A stretch of DNA of 64,000 bases from Streptomyces sp. XY006 (GTDB lineage: Bacteria; Actinomycetota; Actinomycetes; Streptomycetales; Streptomycetaceae), in assembly GCF_002237655.1 (NCBI RefSeq), contig NZ_NOKT01000024.1:1-64000 (forward strand), written 5' to 3'. Made by a program: the position numbers and the translations under genes. Below, in pieces: positions 23,772 to 31,155 of this stretch. The notes beneath the pieces were generated by a model. That model was given only the letters and a program-made list of their open reading frames with translations. It did no database searches and had not been told where the DNA came from. How positions within the stretch are numbered: the first letter of the stretch is position 1; every line of letters begins with the position of its first letter.

Positions 23772-24640
23772 GCGCGCAGCTCCCTGCCCGAGGCGTGCTC
23801 CAGCCAGCGCACGACCTCGACGTTGTCGGCGCCGGCCGGAAGTTCCTCGTGCGCCTGCTCCCACAGGTTCCGGCAGGCGTGCCCGAACGCCGCGGGGCCG
23901 CCCGCCGAGTCGAGCAGCGACGTGCCGATGCGGATGTCCTTGAGCATCAGGCGCAGTGCGAAGCCGGAGTCGAAGGTGCCGGGCAGCACATGGTCGGGGA
24001 GCTTGGTCTGCGAGGCGTGGTTGCGGCCGGTCGAGGCGTTGATCACCTCCAGCATCGCCGCGGGTTCCAGGCCGAACGCCCGCCCGGCGAGCATGACTTC
24101 GGCGACCGCGGCGAGATTGACCGCGGAGAGCAGGTTGTTGAGCGCCTTCAGCGCGTGCCCGGCGCCCAGCGGCCCCACCCGGTACACCGTGCCGAGCGCG
24201 CCGAGCACCTGCTCGGCGCGCTCCACGTCCCCGGGCTCGCCCGCGGCCATCAGGGTCAGCTCACCCGCCCGCGCGGCGGCCGGGGAACCGGAGACCGGCG
24301 CGTCCACCACGGACACCCCGTGCGCGGCCGCCGCGCGGCCGAGGGCCAGGGTGTCCTCGGGGGCCGAGGAACCCGTGTCGATGATCAGCGCGCCCGCGGG
24401 CAGGTGCGGGAGCAGTTCCCCGGCCACCTGCCGCACGGCCGCTCCGTCGGGGAGCATGGTGACCACCACCGGCGCGGCCAGATCCGCGACGCCCGCCGCC
24501 GCCCGCACGCCCGGGTGCGCACCGGCCGCCGCCGCGACCTCCGTGTCGACGTCGTACGCGACCACGTCGAAGCCGCGGTCGGCCAGCCGGCGGCACATCC
24601 CGCCGCCCATGGCCCCCAGACCCGCACATCCCACCCGCAT
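23768..24640 (-). CDS. 3-hydroxyisobutyrate dehydrogenase-family enzyme
   Basis: A beta-hydroxyacid dehydrogenase of 290 residues, usual for the family. The NAD(P) fingerprint GCAGLGAMGGGMCRRLADRG starts at residue 4. The substrate-binding DAPVSGSPAAARAGELTLM region and the catalytic Lys in GAGHALKALNNLLSAVN (about residue 170) are intact. The family oxidises a primary or secondary beta-hydroxyl (3-hydroxyisobutyrate to its semialdehyde, tartronate semialdehyde reduction). The operon also encodes a PanB-like hydroxymethyltransferase, which creates such a CH2OH group, and an EctB-like enzyme that aminates an omega-aldehyde. So oxidation of the added hydroxymethyl to aldehyde is an attractive role (inference). 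A GAAGGGA ribosome binding site precedes the ATG. The gene starts 49 bases after the exporter gene. Confidence 0.9.
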   Translation of the reverse strand: MRVGCAGLGAMGGGMCRRLADRGFDVVAYDVDTEVAAAAGAHPGVRAAAGVADLAAPVVVTMLPDGAAVRQVAGELLPHLPAGALIIDTGSSAPEDTLALGRAAAAHGVSVVDAPVSGSPAAARAGELTLMAAGEPGDVERAEQVLGALGTVYRVGPLGAGHALKALNNLLSAVNLAAVAEVMLAGRAFGLEPAAMLEVINASTGRNHASQTKLPDHVLPGTFDSGFALRLMLKDIRIGTSLLDSAGGPAAFGHACRNLWEQAHEELPAGADNVEVVRWLEHASGRELRA

Positions 24641-24689
24641 GATCCGTTCCCTTCTCTGTAGCTGTGCGCGCGCGTCCGGGCGGACGCGC

Positions 24690-25427
24690 TCATGCCGTGA
24701 CGGTGGCGAGGAGCCCCCGGACGGTCAGGACGAGCGCGGCGGCCACCGCGAGGACGAGCACCGCGCCGCGCATCCGGCCGCCGTCCACGTGCTTGCGGAC
24801 CGGCCCGGACAGCGCGAACCCGGCCACCACCGCGGGCAGCAGCAGGGCCCCGAAGAGCAGTTGCTCGCGCGGCAGGCGGCCGACGGCGGTGAGGGAGCCG
24901 AGCGAGAGCAGGGCTCCGGCCGTGAAGAAGACCCCGAGCGTGCCGCGGACCGTGGGCCCGGGCTCGCGGTGGTAGACGAGCGCGATGAACGGCCCGCCGA
25001 TGGACGACGTCGTCCCCGTCAGGCCCGCCACCGCGCCGGAGGCCAGCAGGGTGCCCCGGTTCCGGGGCAGCCGGGCCGGGTCGAGGATGAGGAGCGAGAC
25101 GACGCCCAGGGTGATGCCCGCCGACAGCAGGTCGAGCGTCGGCCCCGAGACCACGAGGATCACGTACGAGGCGGCCGCCGTGCCCGCGATCCGTCCGGCC
25201 AGCGCCCAGGAGACGCCGTGCCAGTCGGTGTGGGAGATCTCCCGCGTCGCCCCGAGCACGGCCAGGACGGCGGCCACCAGCAGCAGCGAGCCCGGCATCA
25301 GGCGCGGCGCGGCGATCTGCACGACCGGCGCCGAGACCAGGGCGAGTCCCACCCCCAGGCTGCCCTGGACCAGCGCGCCGAGGAACACGGCCACGGACGC
25401 GCAGACCAGGGCGGGCAGTTCAGGCAT
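24690..25427 (-). CDS. TauE/SafE (TSUP) family exporter
   Basis: A 245-residue integral membrane protein with about seven to eight hydrophobic segments, of the TSUP family (sulfite, sulfoacetate and organic anion exporters). The N-terminal FLGALVQGSLGVGLALVSAPVVQI and the mid-protein GAVAGLTGTTSSIGGPFIALVY are the two internally related family motifs. The ATG at 25427 overlaps the MFS stop by eight bases; an upstream in-frame extension lies in the MFS gene and is rejected. Placed in operon C after an MFS pump, it probably exports an anionic product or by-product (inference). It is intact, unlike the frameshifted TSUP gene at 59278-60096. Confidence 0.87.
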   Translation of the reverse strand: MPELPALVCASVAVFLGALVQGSLGVGLALVSAPVVQIAAPRLMPGSLLLVAAVLAVLGATREISHTDWHGVSWALAGRIAGTAAASYVILVVSGPTLDLLSAGITLGVVSLLILDPARLPRNRGTLLASGAVAGLTGTTSSIGGPFIALVYHREPGPTVRGTLGVFFTAGALLSLGSLTAVGRLPREQLLFGALLLPAVVAGFALSGPVRKHVDGGRMRGAVLVLAVAAALVLTVRGLLATVTA

Positions 25428-26724
25428 CGGCGGGCACCACGGGACGCGTCCGTTCCCCGGCCGCGCGGGCGACCCGCTCGGCCGCACCGCCCGCCACCAC
25501 GAGGACCGCGGCGGCCACCACCCAGCCGAGCGTGCCCGCCCCGAGCAGCAGCCCGGTGACCATCACGGGCCCGAGGACCCGCTGTCCGGCCACGCTCAGG
25601 TTGAACACGGACAGATAGCGTCCGCGCTGCTCCGGCGGGGCCAGGGCGATGGACAGGTCCCACACCGCGGCGTTGGCGATCACCTCCGCCAGGGTCAGCA
25701 GCACCACGGCGGTGGCGAGCCACGCCACGGCGGGGCCGCCCGCCACGGAGCCGGACGCGGCGAAGCACAGGCTGCTCACGCCGAGCACGGCGCCCGTCCA
25801 GGTCAGCATGCGGGTGGTGCGGCGCTGGCCGGTCGCCAGCCTGCTCACCGGGATCTGCAGCACCACCACGAGCGCGGTGTTCAGCGCGAACAGCACGGAG
25901 ACGGTGACCCGCGGGGCGTCGGTGTGCTCCAGGATCCACACGGGCATCGCGACCAGCAGCATCGTGTCGAAGAAGAACAGCAGGAAGTTGAGCGCGGTCA
26001 GGGTCAGATAGCGCCCGTCGGGCAGCACCCGGTTCCCGGCCCGCTTCCTTCCGGTCACGTCCCCACCGGTCTCGTCCGCACCGGTCTCGTCCTTACCGGT
26101 CTCGTCCTTACCGGTCTCGTCCTTACCGGTCTCGTCCTTACGAGCCGCGGGCACCGGCGCCGCCAGTTCGGGCACCCGCAGCACGAGCACGGCACCGCCC
26201 AGGAAGGCGAGCCCGATGGCGACCAGGGTGATCCGGTAGGCGGCCTGGGTGTCGCCGGCGAGCGCGACACCGGCCGCCAGGGCCCCGGCCCCCAGACCGC
26301 AGTTGCGCACCACGTTGACCACGGCGAGCAGCCGCGTGCGCTCCTGGCGCTCCGGTACGGCCACGGCGACCAGCGCCTGGAGCACCGGCGGCCCGGCCCT
26401 GTCGCACGCCACCGCGCACAGCGTCACCACCATGAACTGCCAGAAGCCGGTGACGAAGAGGTACGCCGCGCAGCACAGCCCGCGCCCCGTGTACACGGCG
26501 GCGAGCACCCGCCGGGCCCCGTACCGGTCGGCGAGGACGCCGCCGAGCAGCGAGATCCCGAGCGCCACGATGCCGGCCAGGGCGAGCCCGGAGGCCACCT
26601 GGTTCGCCGTCAGGTCGACCTGCCGCGTGAAGTAGGCCATGGAGCTCGCCATGAACAGGCCGATGCCGAGCGACTGGACGAGTGCGGCGACGGCGAGCCG
26701 GCGGCCGCCTGCGGTGAGCCTCAC
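25420..26724 (-). CDS. MFS transporter with a tandem-repeat central loop
   Basis: A 434-residue major facilitator protein with about twelve membrane segments. The MFS motif lies in GGVLADRYGARRVLAAVYTG near residue 65. The loop between the two halves contains a tandem pentapeptide repeat, K-D-E-T-G four times, followed by A-D-E-T-G and G-D-V-T-G. At DNA level this is a 15-bp unit (26065-26139). The repeat is highly charged and should be cytoplasmic and flexible. The GTG start at 26724 is one base beyond the N-oxygenase stop, and the 3' end overlaps the TSUP gene. Probable role: drug or product efflux. The repeat number is likely to vary between strains (inference). Confidence 0.88.
   Translation of the reverse strand: MRLTAGGRRLAVAALVQSLGIGLFMASSMAYFTRQVDLTANQVASGLALAGIVALGISLLGGVLADRYGARRVLAAVYTGRGLCCAAYLFVTGFWQFMVVTLCAVACDRAGPPVLQALVAVAVPERQERTRLLAVVNVVRNCGLGAGALAAGVALAGDTQAAYRITLVAIGLAFLGGAVLVLRVPELAAPVPAARKDETGKDETGKDETGKDETGADETGGDVTGRKRAGNRVLPDGRYLTLTALNFLLFFFDTMLLVAMPVWILEHTDAPRVTVSVLFALNTALVVVLQIPVSRLATGQRRTTRMLTWTGAVLGVSSLCFAASGSVAGGPAVAWLATAVVLLTLAEVIANAAVWDLSIALAPPEQRGRYLSVFNLSVAGQRVLGPVMVTGLLLGAGTLGWVVAAAVLVVAGGAAERVARAAGERTRPVVPADA
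26065..26139 (-). repeat. 15-bp in-frame tandem repeat inside the MFS gene
   Basis: On the plus strand the unit ACCGGTCTCGTCCTT occurs four times without change (26080-26139). It is preceded by one copy ending GC instead of TT (26065-26079) and a more diverged copy before that. Because the unit is 15 bp, gain or loss keeps the frame and changes the loop length in steps of five residues. Confidence 0.95.
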
Positions 26725-26725
26725 G

Positions 26726-27694
26726 TCACTCGGCTCCGAAGTCGAACTCGACCCGGTCCTCCAGCTCCATCTCGCGCACGATGCGCCGCACCCCGGAGAA
26801 GTCGCGCACCAGCAGGTCGTTCCCGGCCTGGCGGCGGCAGTCCTCGACGATCTCGTCGGCCTTGTCGAAGCCCGCCGCCCGCAGGATGCCGGGCCAGACC
26901 GCGAAGTCCTGCTCCACGAAGGCGTGCAGCGCCTTGGGCAGCGCGTCGGTGAAGGCGCGGCGCTGCTCGTCGTTCATGTGCACGTACAGCGCCTTGGCGA
27001 CCTCGACCATGACGGACGAGTGCGCGGACTCGTCGCGGGCGTGCAGCCGGGGCACCAGGGAGTGCAGCGGCTGGACGGTCTTGTCGCGGGAGAGCAGCTC
27101 CAGGTACGCGTTGACGCTGATCTCCGAGACGGTCGTCCACACCAGCTTCAGCAGGTCGCGCTCCCAGGCCTCCGACGCCTTCGCGTCGGCCTCCAGCAGC
27201 CGGCGGTAGGTCACCGTGTGCGGGTAGGCGGGCTCGCCGGTGACCTGCCGGACCTCCCGGGTGCGCTGCATGGCGATCATGTGCATGTAGGTGTGCCAGA
27301 CCTCGTCCACGTGGGTCTGCTGGACGGCACGCTTGAGCTGGATCCCGTCGGCACCGGGGAAGGCGCCGTGCATGATCATGGCGAAGGTCGGGTTGGCGAC
27401 GTACTCCTCGGCCGCGATGACGCGCTCGTTGTACACCAGCCACGCCATCGTCAGCACGCGCCGGCGCTGCTCGGGCGGCGCCGCGAGGTACAGCGGGTGC
27501 CCGGCGAACGGCAGCAGGTGCTCCGGGTAGTCCGGCAGCCGCTCGTCGTACTCCTCCGGCTCCGAGATCCGGTCCAGGTCGGTGCGGATCGTGGCGCGCC
27601 GCGGCCAGGAGTCGGCGATCCGGCGCAGCACGCTCTCGTCGATGCCGTGCTCGTGGCCGTCCTCGATCGTCTGCTCGTGCTCGGCGATGCTCAC
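26726..27694 (-). CDS. AurF-like diiron N-oxygenase
   Basis: A 322-residue protein of the p-aminobenzoate N-oxygenase AurF family, which oxidises an amine to hydroxylamine, nitroso or nitro with a non-heme diiron centre. All seven iron ligands known in AurF appear at a constant offset of five residues: Glu96, Glu131, His134, Glu191, His218, Glu222 and His225 (AurF Glu101, 136, His139, Glu196, His223, Glu227, His230). They lie in AAEEYVANP, VDEVWHTYMH, TVSEISVN and LHARDESAHSS. The GTG start overlaps the EctB-like stop (GTGA). Coupling to an aminotransferase that makes a primary amine suggests that amine is the substrate (inference). AurF relatives also act on carrier-bound or aliphatic amines, so the oxidation level is not predicted. 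Confidence 0.92.
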   Translation of the reverse strand: MSIAEHEQTIEDGHEHGIDESVLRRIADSWPRRATIRTDLDRISEPEEYDERLPDYPEHLLPFAGHPLYLAAPPEQRRRVLTMAWLVYNERVIAAEEYVANPTFAMIMHGAFPGADGIQLKRAVQQTHVDEVWHTYMHMIAMQRTREVRQVTGEPAYPHTVTYRRLLEADAKASEAWERDLLKLVWTTVSEISVNAYLELLSRDKTVQPLHSLVPRLHARDESAHSSVMVEVAKALYVHMNDEQRRAFTDALPKALHAFVEQDFAVWPGILRAAGFDKADEIVEDCRRQAGNDLLVRDFSGVRRIVREMELEDRVEFDFGAE

Positions 27695-29016
27695 GCCAGG
27701 TCCCCCTCGGATGCGTCGGCTTGCGCGGCGGACGCGATGGCGTCGGCCAGAACGGCGAGGCCGGGTGCCAGGTCGTCGGCACCCGCCACGATCGGCGGCA
27801 TGATCTTGAGGACCTGGCCGCGGGCACCGGACGTCTCCACCAGGAGCCCGCGCGCGAACGCGGCCCGCGACACCCGGTCCGCCAGCGCCGGGTCGGTGAA
27901 GCCGAGCCCCCGGATCAGCCCCCGGCCGAGCACGGTGCAGCCGAGGTCCGTGAACCGGGCCGCCAGCTCGGTGAGCCGGGCCTGGAGTTCGGCGGCGTTG
28001 CGCCGCACCTGCTCGCCGAACTCCGGGTCCGCCCAGCGGTCCAGGCAGGCGGTGGCGGTGACGAAGGCGAGGTTGTTGCCGCGGAAGGTGCCGCTGTGCT
28101 CGCCGGGGCCCAGCTGGTCGAACTCGGGCCGGACCAGCACCAGGGCCATCGGCAGGCCGAAGCCGCTGATGGACTTGGACAGGCAGATCAGGTCGGGCAC
28201 GATGCCCGCCTCTTCGAAGCTGAAGAAGGTGCCGGTGCGCCCGCACCCGGCCTGGATGTCGTCGACGATCAGCAGGATGCCCCGCTCGCGGGCCAGGTCG
28301 GCCAGGCGGCGCAGCCAGGGTGCGCTCGCCGCCGCGAGACCGCCCTCGCCCTGCACGGTCTCGACCACGAACGCCGCCGGCAGGTCGACGCCGCTGCCCG
28401 GGTCGTCGAGCATCCGGGTGAGGTAGTCGAGGGTGTCCACGCCGTCGCCCGCGTACCCCTCGTACGGCATGCGCGTGACGTGGCCGAGCGGTACGCCGGC
28501 CGCGCCGCGCTTGAAGGCGGTGGCGGAGGCGGCGAGCGCGCCGAGCGACAGGCCGTGGAAGCCGCCGGTGAAGGCGATGACGTCCGTGCGCCCGGTGACG
28601 CGGCGGGCCGTCTTGAACGCCGCCTCCACGGCGTTGGTGCCGGTCGGCCCGGTGAACTGCACCCGGTGGTCGAGGCCGCGCGGGGCGAGCACCACCTCGC
28701 GGAAGCGGTGCAGGAACGCGGCCTTGGCGCCGGTGTGCAGGTCCAGGCCGTGCACCGGCCCGTCGGCCTGGAGGTAGTCGATGAGGGCAGCCCGCACCTC
28801 GGGCGGGTTGTGCCCGTAGTTCAGCGCGCCGGCGCCGGAGAGGAAGTCGATGTACTCGCGGCCGGCGGCGTCCCACATGCGGTGGCCCGAGGCGCGGGTG
28901 AAGACGGCGGGGAAGCGCCGGCAGTAGGTGCGCACGGCCGATTCGAGCTCGTCGAAGACGGCCGTGTCCGCCCCGGGGCCCGCCGTTTCTTCGGTGACCG
29001 GTTCGACGGTGGTCAT
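27691..29016 (-). CDS. EctB-like diaminobutyrate-2-oxoglutarate aminotransferase
   Basis: A class III PLP aminotransferase of 441 residues, with an N-terminal tail about 20 residues longer than typical EctB. It closely follows the EctB pattern: YGHNPPEVRAALIDYL, FTGPTGTNAVEAAFKTAR, VDDIQAGCGRTGTFFSFE, the PLP Lys in LSKSISGFGLPMALV, and GEHSGTFRGNNLAFVTA. EctB converts aspartate semialdehyde to L-2,4-diaminobutyrate. There is no ectA or ectC nearby, so ectoine synthesis is not the purpose. It provides diaminobutyrate or an analogue as a building block. ATG 29016 overlaps the PanB-like stop (ATGA), and the stop overlaps the N-oxygenase start. The coupled order is hydroxymethyltransferase, aminotransferase, N-oxygenase. 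Confidence 0.92.
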   Translation of the reverse strand: MTTVEPVTEETAGPGADTAVFDELESAVRTYCRRFPAVFTRASGHRMWDAAGREYIDFLSGAGALNYGHNPPEVRAALIDYLQADGPVHGLDLHTGAKAAFLHRFREVVLAPRGLDHRVQFTGPTGTNAVEAAFKTARRVTGRTDVIAFTGGFHGLSLGALAASATAFKRGAAGVPLGHVTRMPYEGYAGDGVDTLDYLTRMLDDPGSGVDLPAAFVVETVQGEGGLAAASAPWLRRLADLARERGILLIVDDIQAGCGRTGTFFSFEEAGIVPDLICLSKSISGFGLPMALVLVRPEFDQLGPGEHSGTFRGNNLAFVTATACLDRWADPEFGEQVRRNAAELQARLTELAARFTDLGCTVLGRGLIRGLGFTDPALADRVSRAAFARGLLVETSGARGQVLKIMPPIVAGADDLAPGLAVLADAIASAAQADASEGDLA

Positions 29017-29987
29017 GAGGCGCTCCAGGGGTCGATGGCGGTGATCTCGGCGGTCTCGCGGGCGCTCTGCGCGGTGCGCGGGGACAGCGGGAACCAGCCG
29101 GCGAGGGTGAGCCGCAGCAGCTCGCGCATGCGGTCGGCGATCAGCTCGGGCGTGTAGCGGTCGGGCACGTCGGCCGCGTCGATGACCGGGGTCGGCGGGA
29201 AGTACCGCCCGCCGGGCACGGGGCGTACGACGGCGTCCCAGAGGTTGAGGCTCTGCCCGCCCCAGCGGGCCCGGCCGCTGAACACCGAGTACAGCGGCAG
29301 GCCTTCGGGGTGCGGCCGGCTCAACGCCTGGTTCACGGCCTCGCTGACCATCTCGACGATCAGGCCGCAGCCGCCGGCGTCCCTGGCCCGGCGCGCCTGC
29401 GCGAAGAGCGCCAGCGCGCCGTCCAGGGCGTCGCCGTGCCGGGCCAGGCCGCCGCTCTGCGGGGTGTAGCCGAGGTGGGCCAGCGTGGGGGTGCCGGTCG
29501 CGGCCACGGCCTCGATGCAGCCGAACTCGCCCTCGCCCGCGACCTCGATCTTGACCGCGTCCGCGCCGGCCGCGGTGAACCGGTCGGCGGCGGCCCGGGC
29601 CGTGGCGGCGCTGCGGGTCGTGCCGTCCGGCAGGTCGGCGAGCAGGAACGGCCGCCGCCCGGCGGGGAATCCGGTGTCCAGCGCCTTGCGCACCTCGGAC
29701 ACGAGACCGGTCAGCGTCGCCAGGCCCCAGTCCTGCTCGGCGGCTCCGGACAGCGTGGTGCCGCTGCGGCCCAGGTGCGTCATGAAGTACGAGTCGCCGA
29801 CCATCACGCACTCGACGGGTGCCTCGCGCAGGTCCGGCGCGCGCAGCGCCTCGGCGAGGCCCTCGACCTCGTAGCCGCGGTAGGCGTTGATCTTCAGTCC
29901 GAGCTGTGCGGGGCTGTCGTACCGGTGCAGATACGGAGCCAGCGCGGATGCCGCCGCGGGCCTGGCCACGAAGGTGTCAACGGTCAA
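29013..29987 (-). CDS. PanB-like ketopantoate hydroxymethyltransferase homologue
   Basis: A 324-residue protein of the PanB / PEP mutase-isocitrate lyase superfamily. PanB adds a hydroxymethyl group from methylenetetrahydrofolate to the beta carbon of a 2-oxoacid. PanB-like motifs are CVMVGDSYFMTHLG (metal-binding Asp), GADAVKIEVAG (Lys-x-Glu) and LAHLGYTPQSGG. It is about 50 residues longer than PanB and diverges strongly in the C-terminal third, so a different acceptor is likely. The PEP mutase EDK motif is absent. The start is TTG at 29987, with GGGAGGGC six bases upstream, overlapping the aminotransferase 3' end by 11 bases. A PanE-like reductase is encoded in unit D, so the cluster holds homologues of two consecutive pantothenate steps (inference). 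Confidence 0.85.
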   Translation of the reverse strand: MTVDTFVARPAAASALAPYLHRYDSPAQLGLKINAYRGYEVEGLAEALRAPDLREAPVECVMVGDSYFMTHLGRSGTTLSGAAEQDWGLATLTGLVSEVRKALDTGFPAGRRPFLLADLPDGTTRSAATARAAADRFTAAGADAVKIEVAGEGEFGCIEAVAATGTPTLAHLGYTPQSGGLARHGDALDGALALFAQARRARDAGGCGLIVEMVSEAVNQALSRPHPEGLPLYSVFSGRARWGGQSLNLWDAVVRPVPGGRYFPPTPVIDAADVPDRYTPELIADRMRELLRLTLAGWFPLSPRTAQSARETAEITAIDPWSAS

Positions 29988-31146
29988 GGCCGCCCTCCCA
30001 GTAGATTTTGTTGATCCGGCCGATGGCGTCCGCGACCGCCTCTTCGGGGGCCGCGGTGAAGCAGAGCCGGGCCCAGCCGTCGCAGTGCCCGCCGAAGACC
30101 CGGCCGGGTGCGAGCCCGACCCCGGCCTCGGCGCAGCGGCGCACGAACGCCTCGCCGTCGCCGTACCGGCTCAGGTCGAGGAAGGTGTAGAGCCCGCCCG
30201 TGACGCGGGTGTGCGGGATCTCCAGTGCCGAGTCGGCGCGCCGCCAGGCCTGTTCCGCCAGCTCCCGGCGCCGCGCGAGTTCCCCGGCGGGTGTCGACAG
30301 GGCCCGGAACGCGGTGTACTGGGCGGCCGTGGACACCGAGTACAGGGTGTGCAGCGACCACTTGGTGAGGGTCTCCTCCACGCCGGGCGGCGTGATCAGA
30401 TGGCCCACGCGCGCGCCGGGCATCGCGTACGTCTTGCTGCAGCTGTGCACCGAGAAGGTGCGCTCGGCCGCGCCGGGCACGGTCGCCGTGTCGAGGAACC
30501 CGGCGTCGCTGAAGTCGTAGTTCTCGTAGGCGTTGTCGGCGATCAGCCACAGGTCGTGCCGTGCGGCCAGCGCGGCGAGCTCGCCCAGGGCGCGCGCGTC
30601 GAGGCGGAAGCCCGTCGGGTTGTTGGGGTTGTTGAAGTAGACGGCCCGGGTGCGCGGTCCCACGGCCCGCTCGATCGCCGCGACGAAGTCGAAGCCGGGG
30701 TCCTCGCTCAGCTCCAGGAAGACCGGCACCTCGCGCGGTGTCCCGCCGGCGGCCCACACCAGGCCGGTGGCGAACAGCCACTGCGGGGACAGGATGACGA
30801 CTTCGTCACCGGGGTTCAGGATCGCGTGCAGGACGACGGCGATGGCGTGGGTGGCGCCGCTGGTCACCAGCACCTGCCCGGGCTCGACGGGGGTGCCGCG
30901 GCGCCGGCTCGCCGCGTCGGCGAACGCCTCGCGCAGTGCGGGGACCCCGGCCGGCGGCGCGTGTTCGTGGGCCGCGATCCCGAACTCGGCGCGCTCCCAG
31001 GTGCCGGGCCGCGCGCACGGCTCGAAGACGGTCCTGCCCTGCTGCAGCGGCACCGGTTCGGCGTGGGCGCCGGAGCGCAGCAGCCGGTCGACGGTCACCA
31101 GCGGGGAGGGCGGTATCTCACTGAGGGTTCTGGCCAAAGACGGCAT
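29977..31146 (-). CDS. class I/II PLP aminotransferase
   Basis: A fold-type I aminotransferase of 389 residues, in the aspartate/kynurenine aminotransferase group. The PLP contacts are visible: TSGATHAIAVVLHA, NNPNNPTGF, Asp and Tyr in IADNAYENYDF, and the Schiff-base Lys in FSVHSCSKTYAMPGARVGHL. The Arg that binds the alpha-carboxylate is in WARLCFTAAPEE. It interconverts a 2-oxoacid and an amino acid, probably aminating the oxoacid built by the citrate synthase/aconitase or PanB steps (inference). The ATG is nine bases after the monooxygenase copy 2 stop, so both belong to operon C. Its N-terminal 35 residues (TLSEIPPSPLVTVDRLL) precede the fold and look typical. Confidence 0.9.
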   Translation of the reverse strand: MPSLARTLSEIPPSPLVTVDRLLRSGAHAEPVPLQQGRTVFEPCARPGTWERAEFGIAAHEHAPPAGVPALREAFADAASRRRGTPVEPGQVLVTSGATHAIAVVLHAILNPGDEVVILSPQWLFATGLVWAAGGTPREVPVFLELSEDPGFDFVAAIERAVGPRTRAVYFNNPNNPTGFRLDARALGELAALAARHDLWLIADNAYENYDFSDAGFLDTATVPGAAERTFSVHSCSKTYAMPGARVGHLITPPGVEETLTKWSLHTLYSVSTAAQYTAFRALSTPAGELARRRELAEQAWRRADSALEIPHTRVTGGLYTFLDLSRYGDGEAFVRRCAEAGVGLAPGRVFGGHCDGWARLCFTAAPEEAVADAIGRINKIYWEGGLDR

Positions 31147-31155
31147 GAGGTGTGC

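Noticed and set aside
27691..29016. Ectoine biosynthesis operon
   Set aside because: The EctB-like gene is present, but there is no ectA, ectC or ectD nearby. The neighbours are N-oxygenase and PanB-like genes.
29013..29987. PEP mutase, hence a phosphonate cluster
   Set aside because: PanB and PEP mutase share a superfamily, but the EDKxxxxxNS motif of PEP mutase is missing and the PanB motifs fit. The aconitase/citrate synthase pair alone does not prove a phosphonate or phosphinate pathway.
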